This document shows, piece after piece, positions 26,503 through 35,633 of a DNA stretch of 64,000 nt. This DNA comes from Streptomyces sp. A012304. GTDB taxonomy: Bacteria > Actinomycetota > Actinomycetes > Streptomycetales > Streptomycetaceae. A model generated the notes under the pieces. The model ran no database searches. It saw only the letters and a program-made list of their open reading frames with translations, and had not been told where the DNA came from. The translations under genes and the position numbers were made by a program. The stretch is from NCBI RefSeq assembly GCF_026008495.1, contig NZ_BQUN01000034.1, positions 158,258 through 222,257 on the forward strand. Reading direction: 5' to 3'. The stretch's first letter is position 1; each line of letters opens with the position of its first letter.

Positions 26503-28944
26503 TCACTCGGTCAGCGCCACCTCGCTCCACACCTGCTTGCCGCCGCTGACCGGGACCGTTCCCCACGCCTCGGACATGGCCTCGACGAGCAGGACACCGC
26601 GGCCGCCGGTCGCCTCCCAGCTGAGGCCGGTGGGTTTGACGGGGCTGCGCGGGGAGGAGTCGGTGACGGCGACGCGCAGCCGGTGGTTGATGAGGGTGAG
26701 GTCGAGGCGGACCCGGCCGTCGGTGTGCACGAGGGCGTTGGTGACGAGTTCGGAGACGATGAGCAGCGCGGCGTCCATGGCGGCGTCGGAGACGCCCCAG
26801 GAGCGCAGGGTGCGGCGGCTGAAGCGGCGGGCGTGCCGGGCCGCCTCGGGCACCCGCCACACCGTCCAGCCCTCGCGCAGGGGCTTGACGGCCATGCCGT
26901 CGTAGCGCATGAGGAGCAGGGCGACGTCGTCGCCGCGGTGGGCGTGGCCGAGCAGGGCGTCGGCGACCAGGCCGAGGTGGGCGGGGTCGGCCACGGACAG
27001 GCCGTGGGCGAGGCGGTCGATGCCCGCGTCGATGTCGGAGTCGGCGGACTCCAGGAGTCCGTCGGTGGTCAGCGCGACGACGGTGCCGGGCATCAGCCGC
27101 AGCGGGGCCATGGGGAAGTCGGCCTGGGTGACGACGCCGAGCGGGGGGCCGCCGTCGGACTCGACGATGTCGGTTGCGCCGTCCGGGTGACGCAGCACGG
27201 GCGGCGGGTGTCCGGCCCGTACGCACCAGGCGGTGCCGGCCTCCATGTCGACGTCGACGTAGCAGCAGGTCGCGAAGAGGTCGGTCTCCAGCTCCATCAG
27301 AAGCCGGTTGGCGTGGGAGACGACCACGTCCGGCGGGTGTCCCTCGGCGGCGTAGGCGCGCAGCGCGGTGCGCATCTGGCCCATGAGGGTGGCGGCGCCG
27401 GTGCTGTGCCCCTGGACGTCGCCGATGACCAGGGCGACGTGGTGGTCGGGCAGCGGGATCACGTCGTACCAGTCGCCGCCGACCTCCAGACCGGCGGTGG
27501 CGGGCAGGTAGCGGGCCACGGCGACCGCGCCGGGGAGTTTCGGCAGACGGCGCGGGAGGAGCTGGCGCTGGAGCATGCCGACGAGTTCGTGCTCGGCGTC
27601 GAAGGCGTGGGCCCGCATCAGGGCCTGGCCGACGAGGCCGGCGGAGGCGGTGAGCAGGGCGCGTTCGTCGGGGCCGAAGTCGTGGGGCGCGTCCCAGCCG
27701 ATGAGGCAGGCGCCGGCCATGCGGCCCGCGGCGGGCAGCGGCAGCACGGCGAGGCCGCCGGGCCCGACCTCGGCGAGGGCGGGTTCCAGGCCGGTGCCGG
27801 CGGGCCAGATCTGGGCGCGGCCCCCGCGCAGGGCGGCGGCGAGGGTGGGCATGGCGCGCACCGGCGCGTCCGGCCACTCGGTGCGCCACTCCAGCCGCCA
27901 CAGCTCGGGCCAGGCCTCGGGTTCGGGCGGGTCCAGGACGGTGACCACGAGCCGTTCGTTCTCCAGCTCGGCGAGCGCGATCCGGTCGGCCCGCAGTGGC
28001 GCCCGCAGCGCGGCGACGACGGCCTGGCTGACGTCGCGGACCGTGCCGGCGGTGGCGAGCGCGGCGGCCAGGCGCTGCACCCGGGCCACGTCGGTGACGT
28101 CGGAGCGCAGGGTGGAGGCGTCGGCGACGGTGCCGACCAGGCGCGCCGGGTGGCCCTCGCCGCCGGGCAGCAGCCGGCCGCGCAGCCGCAGCCAGCGCGG
28201 CGGGCCGGCGGGCCGCAGCACCCGGAACTCCAGCTCCCGCTCACCGATCGACATGTGGTCGGCCTCGACCACGGACATCAGCGCGGGCAGGTCCTCGGGG
28301 ACGGTGAGGCCGAGCAGGGTCTCGACGCGGCCGTCGAACGCGGTCCGGCTCAGGCCGAACAGTTCCAGGATCTCGTCGCCGACCTCGACCCGTCCGCTGT
28401 CCATGGCGAGGGTGAAGGCGTTGGCGGGCAGTTCCTCGCCCTCGACGGGTGCGGCGGGGGCGGGCAGGGTCACGGCCTGTGCGATGAGCTCCAGGCTCTC
28501 GCGGTCGTCGGGGTCGAAGCCGCCGGGGTGCTCGCTGACGGCGAGCAGGCAGCCGCCCGCGCCGTCGGCCACGGGCAGGGCCGCCAGGTGGACGTCCCGG
28601 GCGGCCATCCGCCGGGACTCGGCGTACTCCGCGAGCTGCTCGGGTCCCAGCCAGACGGGCCGTCGGGCGCGGTGGGCGCCGGCGGCCGGGGAGTTCCCCT
28701 CGACGGGGTAGGTCTCGCGCAGCCCGTAGAGGGTGCGCGGGACGCCGGCCGACTCGACCAGGCACAGCAGGTCGCCGTCGTCGCCGGGGGCGTAGACGGC
28801 GGCGAGGGCGGCGCCGCTGAACACGAGCGCCTGTTCGAGGACGCGGCGCACCCGTTCGGGTGAGGCGGGATCGACCGTGATCGTCTTGAGGGCAACTTCG
28901 GTCCGCAACGCTCTCCTGTCGCGCTCCGCCGCACCCTGACTCAC
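26503..28944 (-). CDS. SpoIIE-type PP2C phosphatase with GAF, PAS and HATPase domains
   Basis: An 813-residue multidomain signalling protein: N-terminal GAF-like sensor, PAS fold (about 180-270), second GAF (about 285-430), PP2C/SpoIIE phosphatase (about 445-660, with GGDWYDVIPLPDHHVALVIGDVQGHS and DDVALLLMRYD), and a C-terminal RsbW-like HATPase domain (VSELVTNALVHTDGRVRLDLTL). It would dephosphorylate an anti-anti-sigma protein while the ATPase part acts as anti-sigma/kinase. GTG 28944 follows a TAATAC -10-like hexamer by 7 nt, so the mRNA is probably leaderless. It is divergent from amfT across 221 bp. Confidence 0.87.
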   Translation of the reverse strand: MSQGAAERDRRALRTEVALKTITVDPASPERVRRVLEQALVFSGAALAAVYAPGDDGDLLCLVESAGVPRTLYGLRETYPVEGNSPAAGAHRARRPVWLGPEQLAEYAESRRMAARDVHLAALPVADGAGGCLLAVSEHPGGFDPDDRESLELIAQAVTLPAPAAPVEGEELPANAFTLAMDSGRVEVGDEILELFGLSRTAFDGRVETLLGLTVPEDLPALMSVVEADHMSIGERELEFRVLRPAGPPRWLRLRGRLLPGGEGHPARLVGTVADASTLRSDVTDVARVQRLAAALATAGTVRDVSQAVVAALRAPLRADRIALAELENERLVVTVLDPPEPEAWPELWRLEWRTEWPDAPVRAMPTLAAALRGGRAQIWPAGTGLEPALAEVGPGGLAVLPLPAAGRMAGACLIGWDAPHDFGPDERALLTASAGLVGQALMRAHAFDAEHELVGMLQRQLLPRRLPKLPGAVAVARYLPATAGLEVGGDWYDVIPLPDHHVALVIGDVQGHSTGAATLMGQMRTALRAYAAEGHPPDVVVSHANRLLMELETDLFATCCYVDVDMEAGTAWCVRAGHPPPVLRHPDGATDIVESDGGPPLGVVTQADFPMAPLRLMPGTVVALTTDGLLESADSDIDAGIDRLAHGLSVADPAHLGLVADALLGHAHRGDDVALLLMRYDGMAVKPLREGWTVWRVPEAARHARRFSRRTLRSWGVSDAAMDAALLIVSELVTNALVHTDGRVRLDLTLINHRLRVAVTDSSPRSPVKPTGLSWEATGGRGVLLVEAMSEAWGTVPVSGGKQVWSEVALTE

Positions 28945-28951
28945 CACGTCG

Positions 28952-28957
28952 GTATTA
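28952..28957 (-). promoter_or_regulatory. -10 element of a probable leaderless promoter
   Basis: TAATAC on the minus strand, 7 nt before GTG 28944 of the phosphatase gene; no ribosome-binding site is present. Confidence 0.4.
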
Positions 28958-29072
28958 CAGCGCTTATGCGACGTTCGCGCAGCCCCTGGGGCCGAGTCGT
29001 GGAGGCCGGGCGGGGGTTCGACGAGGGACCCGCCGGGCCGGCACTCGAAACGGACCGAACATGTCTTTACCT

Positions 29073-29112
29073 GTGCGTTCCGCACGTCGATCTGGTGACA
29101 GGCGTGACTGTC
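29073..29112. promoter_or_regulatory. inverted repeats in the amfT promoter region
   Basis: Two short perfect inverted repeats lie 54-93 bp before amfT: GTGCG-TTC-CGCAC (29073-29085) and GACAG-GCGTGA-CTGTC (29097-29112). The second overlaps a direct repeat GTGACAG/GTGACTG. They are candidates for AmfR binding; I know of no consensus that settles this. Confidence 0.4.
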
Positions 29113-29165
29113 GGCGCCCCATGGCCCACTGCGAATCTCGTGGCCGGGCCGACGGAGGGGGACGC

Positions 29166-31784
29166 ATGGACAAGCGGTACGAGGTGTACGCGCTGGCGGA
29201 CACGCACTTCTACGAGACGCCCGACCGGCTGGACGCGGGCGGCGCCGCACCGCTGTTCGAGACGGCGCGGCGGGCGGTGCCGGAGGGCTGGGAGGCGGCG
29301 CGGACCGGCGACTGGCTGAACCTGACGCCGCTCGGCCCCGACGGGGCGCCGGCTCCGGGACCGGCCCAGGGCTGGAAGGTCCACGCCTCGGCCACCCGGG
29401 CGAACGCGGAGGAGATCGCGGCGATCGTGTGGGACTACTGCGTCCCGCGCCGCATCCCGTTCAAGTTCGTGCCGGGCCCGCACCTGCTGCACCTGCGCAA
29501 CACCAAGTACGCCGGCCGCGACACCAGCGGGAAGTTCGTCACGCTCTACCCGGCCGACGAGGAGCGGCTGCACACCGTCCTGCGGGAGCTGGGCGAGCTG
29601 CTGAAGGGCTTCGAGGGCCCTTACATCCTCACCGACCTGCGCTGGTACGACGGCCCGCTGTACGTCCGCTACGGCGCCTTCGCGCGCGTGTTCACCGTCG
29701 ACGAGCGCGGTTCGCTGGTGCCGGCGGTGCGCGACGGGTCCGGCACGCTGGTGCCCGACCGGCGGGCGCCGTCCTTCCAGGTGCCCGAGTGGGTGACACT
29801 GCCGGCGTTCCTCGAACCGCATCTGGCGGCGCGCGGCGCCACCACGGTGGGCGAGCTGCCGTACCGGATCGAGAAGGCGCTGCACTTCTCCAACGGCGGC
29901 GGGGTGTACGCGGGCACCGATCTGCGCGACGGGCGCAAGGTGGTGCTGAAGGAGGGGCGTCCGCACGCGGGGCTGGCCTCCGACGGGGCGGACGCGATCG
30001 CCCGGCTGGAGCGCGAGAAGCGGGCGCTGGAGGCGGTCGCGGGCACGGGCGTGGTGCCCGAGGTGCGGGACTGGTTCACCCTCGGCGACCACCGGTTCCT
30101 GGTCATGGACTTCGTCGAGGGACGCCCGCTCAACTCGTTCTTCGCCGAACGGCACCCGCTGCTGGCCCCCGACCCCGACCCGGCGGCCGTCGCCGCCTAC
30201 ACGGCGTGGGCGGTGCGGATCCACGGAGCGGTGGAGCGGGCGGTGGAGAAGGTCCACGCGCGCGGGATCGTCTTCAACGACCTGCACGTCTTCAACATCA
30301 TGGTCGCGCCCGACGAGGAGTCGGTGTTCCTGATCGACTTCGAGGCGGCCGCCCCGGCCGAGGAGAACGGCCGCCAGGTGGTCGCGCACCCGGGCTTCTT
30401 CGCCCCGCCGGACCGCCGGGGCGCCGACGTCGACCGGTACGCGCTGGCCTGTCTGCGGCTCGCCCTGTTCATGCCGGTCACCACGCTGTTCGTGGTCGAC
30501 CGGGGCAAGGCCGCCCATCTGGCGGAGGTGATCGCCGAGCAGTTCCCGGACGTGCCGCGCGCCTTCCTGGACGAGGCGGTCGCGGAGATCACCCGTACCG
30601 TGGCCGGCGGTGGTCCGGTGCCCTCGGCGCCCGCCTCCCGGGTGGAGCCCGGTGACTGGCCGCACAGCCGGGACTCGATGGTCAAGGCGATCCTCGCCTC
30701 CGCGACCCCGGACCGCGACGACCGGCTGTACCCCGGCGACATCGCCCAGTTCTCCGACGGCGGCGGCCTGGGTCTCGCGCACGGCGCCGCCGGTGTGCTG
30801 TACGCGCTGGCGGCGACCGGCGCCGAACGCCACGAGGAGGGCGAGCGCTGGCTGCTGGAGCACACGGCGCCGCCGCCCACGGGCACCCCGCTCGGCCTGT
30901 ACGACGGACTCGCGGGCGTCGCACACGTCCTGCACCTGCTCGGCCACCGGCAGCGGGCCCTGGACCTGGTCGAGGGCATCCTGCGCGAGCGCTGGCGGAA
31001 CCTGTCCTGGGACCTGCGGGGCGGCCTGGCCGGCCTCGGCCTGGTCCTCGGACACCTGGCGGTCGAGACGGGTGAGCCGGAGCTGCGGGCGCGGGCCGCC
31101 GAGGCCGCGGAACTCGTCGTCGGACGCCTCGCCGAACCGGCGCCCGCCGCGCCGGACCGGCGGCGGGCCGGGCTGCTGCGGGGCGCGAGCGGCCCCGCCC
31201 TGTTCCTGCTGCGGCAGTACGAGGCGACGGGCGAGCGGGCGCTGCTGGAGGCGGCGGCGAGCGCGCTGCGCCGGGACCTGGAGTGCTGCGTACAGCGCGC
31301 GGGCGGCGCGCTGGAGGTCGACGAGGGGTGGCGGACGCTGCCGTACCTCGGGGACGGCAGCGTGGGCGTGGGAATGGTGCTCGACGCGTACCTGGCCCTC
31401 GCCGGGGACCCCGACGGCGCCTTCGAGCGGGCCCGGGCCGGCGTCCTCACCGCGGCCACCTCCCGCTTCTACGCCCAGCCCGGCCTCTTCCAGGGCCGCG
31501 CCGGGATGATCCTGCACCTGGCCCGCACCGACACTCCCGGCGCGACACGGGAACGGCTCCGGGAGCAGATCGCCGGGCTCGGCTGGTTCGCGATGCCCTA
31601 CCAGGGACAGCTCGCCTTCCCCGGACACCAGATGATGCGCCTGTCCATGGACCTCGCCACCGGAACGGCGGGCTGTCTGCTCGCGCTCGCCGCGGCCCTC
31701 GGCGAGGACACCGGCCCGGTCCCGGGCGGAGGCCTCCGGGCCCATCTGCCCTTCCTCCCGCCGCCGCACCGGCGGCCCTCATGA
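29166..31784 (+). CDS. amfT: class III lanthipeptide synthetase (RamC/AmfT type)
   Basis: An 872-residue LanKC enzyme that phosphorylates Ser/Thr of the precursor, eliminates phosphate and cyclises the dehydro-residues with Cys. The N-terminal lyase-like part begins MDKRYEVYALADTHFYETPDRL, very like RamC. The kinase domain (about 235-490) has VVLKEGRP (Lys near 261), FNDLHVFNIM and LIDFEAA. The C-terminal cyclase-like domain (about 515-865) shows FSDGGGLGLAHGAAGVLY, LYDGLAGVAHVL and PGLFQGRAGM but no Cys/His zinc site, as in class III. GGAGGGGG precedes the ATG. It is the first gene of amfT-S-B-A. Confidence 0.93.
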   Translation: MDKRYEVYALADTHFYETPDRLDAGGAAPLFETARRAVPEGWEAARTGDWLNLTPLGPDGAPAPGPAQGWKVHASATRANAEEIAAIVWDYCVPRRIPFKFVPGPHLLHLRNTKYAGRDTSGKFVTLYPADEERLHTVLRELGELLKGFEGPYILTDLRWYDGPLYVRYGAFARVFTVDERGSLVPAVRDGSGTLVPDRRAPSFQVPEWVTLPAFLEPHLAARGATTVGELPYRIEKALHFSNGGGVYAGTDLRDGRKVVLKEGRPHAGLASDGADAIARLEREKRALEAVAGTGVVPEVRDWFTLGDHRFLVMDFVEGRPLNSFFAERHPLLAPDPDPAAVAAYTAWAVRIHGAVERAVEKVHARGIVFNDLHVFNIMVAPDEESVFLIDFEAAAPAEENGRQVVAHPGFFAPPDRRGADVDRYALACLRLALFMPVTTLFVVDRGKAAHLAEVIAEQFPDVPRAFLDEAVAEITRTVAGGGPVPSAPASRVEPGDWPHSRDSMVKAILASATPDRDDRLYPGDIAQFSDGGGLGLAHGAAGVLYALAATGAERHEEGERWLLEHTAPPPTGTPLGLYDGLAGVAHVLHLLGHRQRALDLVEGILRERWRNLSWDLRGGLAGLGLVLGHLAVETGEPELRARAAEAAELVVGRLAEPAPAAPDRRRAGLLRGASGPALFLLRQYEATGERALLEAAASALRRDLECCVQRAGGALEVDEGWRTLPYLGDGSVGVGMVLDAYLALAGDPDGAFERARAGVLTAATSRFYAQPGLFQGRAGMILHLARTDTPGATRERLREQIAGLGWFAMPYQGQLAFPGHQMMRLSMDLATGTAGCLLALAAALGEDTGPVPGGGLRAHLPFLPPPHRRPS

Positions 31785-31869
31785 CGCGGCTCCGCCTCTG
31801 AAGGAGTCGTGACGCAACCCCGTCCCCACGGGACGAACACATCATCCGAACGGACGAAAGGACACCACC

Positions 31870-31986
31870 ATGGCCCTGCTCGACCTGCAGACGATGGAAT
31901 CCGACGAGCTCACCGGGGGCGGCGGCGCCAGCACCCTCAGCCTGCTGTCCTGCGTCAGCGCCGCGAGCGTCCTGCTCTGTCTGTGA
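31870..31986 (+). CDS. amfS: SapB/AmfS-type lanthipeptide precursor (38 aa)
   Basis: This 38-residue peptide starts MALLDLQTMESDEL, the LLDLQ leader helix recognised by class III synthetases. The core has two consecutive S-x2-S-x3-C units (STLSLLSC and SAASVLLC), the same spacing as in SapB of S. coelicolor. Two hydrophobic lanthionine-type rings are therefore expected. The product is a surfactant that lets aerial hyphae leave the aqueous surface. GAAAGGA lies 8 nt before the ATG. The gene is shorter than usual gene-finding cutoffs. It sits 85 bp after amfT and is followed by a strong hairpin (32007-32047). Confidence 0.93.
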   Translation: MALLDLQTMESDELTGGGGASTLSLLSCVSAASVLLCL

Positions 31987-32006
31987 CGGGCACCAGGCGC
32001 TGAACG

Positions 32007-32047
32007 CCCCGGGCGGCCGTCTCCCGCGAGGGAGGGGCCGCCCGGGG
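32007..32047 (+). terminator. amfS-amfB intercistronic hairpin (partial terminator or mRNA stabiliser)
   Basis: CCCCGGGCGGCC (32007-32018) pairs perfectly with GGCCGCCCGGGG (32036-32047), and an inner CTCCC-gcga-GGGAG stem continues the helix. No U-tract follows and the exporter genes continue downstream, so it should attenuate read-through and protect the amfS mRNA end, giving more precursor than transporter. Confidence 0.75.
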
Positions 32048-32079
32048 TCCGTCCCGTGATCCCGAGGAAGGACGCCCCG

Positions 32080-33783
32080 GTGCAGCGGACCACCCGCGAA
32101 CTGCTCCGTGCGGCGGCCCGCCACAGCGGCGCCCGCTGCACGGTCCTGTGCCTGGTGAGCGTGGCGACGGCCGGCGCCGGACTGCTGTTGCCGGCCGCCC
32201 TCGGCCGCGCCCTGGACCTGCTGCTCGCCGGGGCACCGGCCGGCCGCTGGGTCGCGGCCTGCGCGGTCCTGGTTCTGTCGCTGACCGTGCTGGACGCCTG
32301 CCAGACGGTGCTCACCGGCACCGTCGACGCCCGCACCACCGCCTTTCTGCGCCGCCGGACGACCGGCCACGTCCTGGCCGCGGGCCCCCGGCCGGCCGCC
32401 CGCTTCGGGCCCGGCGACCTCGTCGCCCGGCTCGTCGGCAGCGCCGCCCAGGCCGGCACGTCGCCCGCCGCCCGCGCCGCCCTGCTGGCCGCGCTCGCCG
32501 GGCCCGTGGGGGGTGTGGTGGCGCTCGCCCTGATCGACCCGTGGCTGGCGGCCGTGTTCCTGACCGGCGCGCCCGCCCTGACACTGCTGCTGCGGGCCCT
32601 CGCCCGGGACACCTCCGCCTGCGTGGCGGAGTACCAGCGGGCGCAGGGGCGGATCGCGGCCGCGCTCGCCGAAGCGGTCGGCGGCGCCCGCACCGTCCGC
32701 GCGGCCGGGACGGCCGACCGGGACATGGCCCGGATCCTGCGCCCGCTGCCCGAGCTGGCCCGGGCGGGCCGGCGCATGTGGCACGTCCAGGGCCGCGCCT
32801 CCGCCCGGGCCGTCGCCGTCGCCCCGCTGCTGCACCTGGGCGTCGTCGCGGTGGCCGGTCTGCTCCTCGCCCGGCACCGGCTGTCGGCCGGTGACGTCCT
32901 CGCCGCCTCCCGGTACGCGGTCCTCGCCACCGGCGTCGGCGTGCTGGTCGGCCGGCTCTCCGGCCTCGTCCGGGCCCGCGCGGCCGCCGACCGCCTGGGC
33001 GAGGTCCTGGCCCGGCCGGTCCCGGTGTACGGCGACCGCCGCCTGCCCCCGGACGGACCGGGCCGCCTGGAGCTGCGCGGGGTGACCGCCCGGCACGACG
33101 GGCGCACGGTCCTCGACGGCGTCGACCTGGTGGTGCCCGGCGGGAGCACCCTCGCGCTGGTGGGCCGCTCGGGTTCGGGCAAGTCGCTGCTGGCCGCGCT
33201 CGCCGGCCGGCTGGCCGACCCGGACGCCGGGCAGGTCCTGCTGGACGGCGTCCCGCTGCCCGACCTCTCCCGGGCCGAGCTGCGCGCTGCGGTCGCCCAC
33301 GCCTTCGACCGCCCCGCCCTCCTCGGCACCACCGTCGAGGACACGATCGGCCTCGGACTGCCCCGCCCCTCCCCCGCCCGCGTGCGGGAGGCCGCCCGCT
33401 CGGCGCGCGCGGACGACTTCGTCCGCCGCCTGCCCGCCGGCTACGCCACCCCGTGCGCGCACGCCCCCCACTCCGGCGGGGAGGCCCAGCGTCTCGGCCT
33501 CGCCCGCGCCTTCGCCCGCGGCGGCCGCCTCCTCGTCCTCGACGACGCCCTCTCCAGCCTCGACACGGTCACCGAGCACCAGGTCACCCGCGCGCTCCTC
33601 GACCCGGACCGGCCCGGCACCCGCCTCGTCGTCACCCACCGCGCCGGCACCGCCGCCCGCGCGGAGCGTGTCGCCTGGCTGGACGGCGGCCGGATACGGG
33701 CGGTGGGCACCCACGCGGAGCTGTGGCGGGAGGCGGCCTACCGGGCGGTCTTCGCACCGGACGAGGAAGGGGCGGACACGTGA
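32080..33783 (+). CDS. amfB: ABC half-transporter for AmfS export (RamA-like)
   Basis: A 567-residue ABC exporter half with about six membrane helices (residues 20-300) and an ATPase domain (Walker A GRSGSGKSL near 361, signature HSGGEAQRLGLARA). Walker B reads LLVLDDALSSLD: the catalytic Glu is replaced by Asp, so this is probably the degenerate partner of a heterodimer. It exports the modified lanthipeptide together with AmfA. GTG 32080 is preferred over 32056 because AGGAAGGA lies 8 nt upstream. It overlaps amfA by 4 nt (GTGA). Confidence 0.88.
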   Translation: MQRTTRELLRAAARHSGARCTVLCLVSVATAGAGLLLPAALGRALDLLLAGAPAGRWVAACAVLVLSLTVLDACQTVLTGTVDARTTAFLRRRTTGHVLAAGPRPAARFGPGDLVARLVGSAAQAGTSPAARAALLAALAGPVGGVVALALIDPWLAAVFLTGAPALTLLLRALARDTSACVAEYQRAQGRIAAALAEAVGGARTVRAAGTADRDMARILRPLPELARAGRRMWHVQGRASARAVAVAPLLHLGVVAVAGLLLARHRLSAGDVLAASRYAVLATGVGVLVGRLSGLVRARAAADRLGEVLARPVPVYGDRRLPPDGPGRLELRGVTARHDGRTVLDGVDLVVPGGSTLALVGRSGSGKSLLAALAGRLADPDAGQVLLDGVPLPDLSRAELRAAVAHAFDRPALLGTTVEDTIGLGLPRPSPARVREAARSARADDFVRRLPAGYATPCAHAPHSGGEAQRLGLARAFARGGRLLVLDDALSSLDTVTEHQVTRALLDPDRPGTRLVVTHRAGTAARAERVAWLDGGRIRAVGTHAELWREAAYRAVFAPDEEGADT

Positions 33784-35633
33784 GCGCGCCCGACGGACTG
33801 CGTCGGCGCGGGCTCCGCTTCCTGCGGGCCCACCCGCGGGTCCTGCTGCGGCTCGCCGGCTGGTCCGTGCTCGAGGCCGGTCAGGCCTTCCTGCTCGGCT
33901 TCGCCCTGGCACGGGCCCTGGACGACGGGTTCCTGGCCGGGCGGACGCGGGTGGGGCTCGGGTGGCTGGCGGTGGCCGGGGCGGGGGTGCTCGTCGGCGC
34001 GTACGGGACCGGGCGGGTGTACCGGGCGGTCGCGGCGCTGGTGGAGCCGCTGCGGGACCGGCTCGTGGCGCGGGTGGTGGAGTGTGGGGTGCGGGAGGCG
34101 GACGGCGGGGCGCTGTCCGGTCTCACCCAGCAGGTGGAGATCGCCCGGGACACCTTCGCCGGGCTGGTGATGGTCTCGCGTTCGTTCGTCTTCACCGCCG
34201 CCGGCGCGCTGATCGGCCTGTTCTCGCTGGCCCCCGTCCTGCTGCTGGTGGTGGTGCCCCCGCTGATCGCCGGGGTGGGGCTGTTCGCGGTGACGCTGCG
34301 GCCGCTCGCACGCCGCCAGGAGGCGTTCCTCGCCGCCGACGAGGCCCTGGCGGGCCACCTCGGTGCCGTCTGCCCGGGGCTGCGGGACATCACGGCCGCC
34401 GGCGCGGAGGACCGGATCGCCGCGGACACCGGCGTGTACACCGACGCCGAGCTGCGCGCGGCCCGCTCCCTCGCCCGCTGGGGCGTGGCCCGGGTGGTCT
34501 GCCTCGCGCTGGGCGGCCATCTCCCCGTCGTCCTGCTCCTGGCCGGCGGCCCGTGGCTGCTGGGCCACGGCGTCACCCCCGGCGCCCTGGTCGGTGCCCT
34601 CACCTACGTCACCCAGTCCCTCCTTCCGGCCCTCGCCGACCTCGTCCACGGTCTGGGCACGAGCGGCTCCCGGCTGACGGTGGTCCTGCGCCGCCTGGCC
34701 GTGCCGGCGGCCGGCGGCCCCCCGTGCGCGACGGCACGGGACGACACACCGCTGTCACCGGACGCCGAGGTCCCCGCCGTCTCCCTCACCGCCGTGTCCT
34801 TCGCCTACGGGCCCGCCTCCGCCCCCGTCCTGGACGGTCTCGGCCTCACGCTGCCGGCCGGCGGTCATCTGGCCGTCGTCGGGCCGAGCGGGAGCGGGAA
34901 GTCGACCCTCGTCGCCCTGGTCGCCGGACTGGTGGAGGCGGGGCGGGGGGAGGTGCGGGTGTTCGGGCGGCCGACGGCGGAGGCCGGCGGGCTGCGGGTG
35001 CTCATTCCGCAGGAGGCATACGTCTTCAGCGGCACGCTCGCCGAGAACCTCGCGTATCTGCGGTCCGGCCCCGTGCCCGAGAGCGAGATGCTGGCCGCCG
35101 CCGAGACGGTCGGCCTGGGCCCGCTGCTCGACCGCCTCGGCGGGACGGGGGCCGACGTGGACCCGGCGACGCTCTCCGCCGGGGAGCGGCAGTTGATCGC
35201 GCTCACGCGCGCGTACCTGTCGCGGGCGCCGCTCGCCCTGCTGGACGAGGCGACCTGTCATCTTGACCCGGAGGCGGAGGAGCGCGCGGAGCGTGCCTTC
35301 GCGGCGCGGCCGGGCGGCAGCCTGGTGGTCGTGGCCCACCGGATCAGCTCGGCCCGTCGGGCCGGCCGCGTGCTGGTCATGGACGGCCCGCGCACGGCGT
35401 ACGGGACGCACAAGGAGGTGCTGCGGCGCTCGGCCCTGTACCGGGAGCTCGTCGGCCGGTGGGAGCCGTCCTCACAGCCAGCCCTGGCCCTGCGAGATGC
35501 GGATGGCGTCGATGCGGTTGCGGGCCCCGGTCTTGCGGGTGATGGCCGCCATGTAGTTGCGCACGGTCCCATGCGACAGGTGCAGGTTCCCGGCGATCTC
35601 CGCGACCGACGCGCCCTCGGCGGCGAGGGTTAA
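33780..35633 (+). CDS. amfA: ABC half-transporter for AmfS export (RamB-like), 3' end antisense to amfR
   Basis: A 617-residue ABC exporter half with six membrane helices (residues about 20-310) and a canonical ATPase (Walker A GPSGSGKST, signature LSAGERQLIALTRA, Walker B LALLDEATCHLD with the catalytic Glu). It pairs with AmfB, whose site is degenerate. The GTG overlaps the amfB stop. The ATPase fold is complete near VGRWEPSS; the last 54 residues run antisense into the 3' part of amfR, giving a 162-bp convergent overlap. Its TAA stop (35631-35633) is the complement of amfR's TTA codon. Confidence 0.85.
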   Translation: MSAPDGLRRRGLRFLRAHPRVLLRLAGWSVLEAGQAFLLGFALARALDDGFLAGRTRVGLGWLAVAGAGVLVGAYGTGRVYRAVAALVEPLRDRLVARVVECGVREADGGALSGLTQQVEIARDTFAGLVMVSRSFVFTAAGALIGLFSLAPVLLLVVVPPLIAGVGLFAVTLRPLARRQEAFLAADEALAGHLGAVCPGLRDITAAGAEDRIAADTGVYTDAELRAARSLARWGVARVVCLALGGHLPVVLLLAGGPWLLGHGVTPGALVGALTYVTQSLLPALADLVHGLGTSGSRLTVVLRRLAVPAAGGPPCATARDDTPLSPDAEVPAVSLTAVSFAYGPASAPVLDGLGLTLPAGGHLAVVGPSGSGKSTLVALVAGLVEAGRGEVRVFGRPTAEAGGLRVLIPQEAYVFSGTLAENLAYLRSGPVPESEMLAAAETVGLGPLLDRLGGTGADVDPATLSAGERQLIALTRAYLSRAPLALLDEATCHLDPEAEERAERAFAARPGGSLVVVAHRISSARRAGRVLVMDGPRTAYGTHKEVLRRSALYRELVGRWEPSSQPALALRDADGVDAVAGPGLAGDGRHVVAHGPMRQVQVPGDLRDRRALGGEG

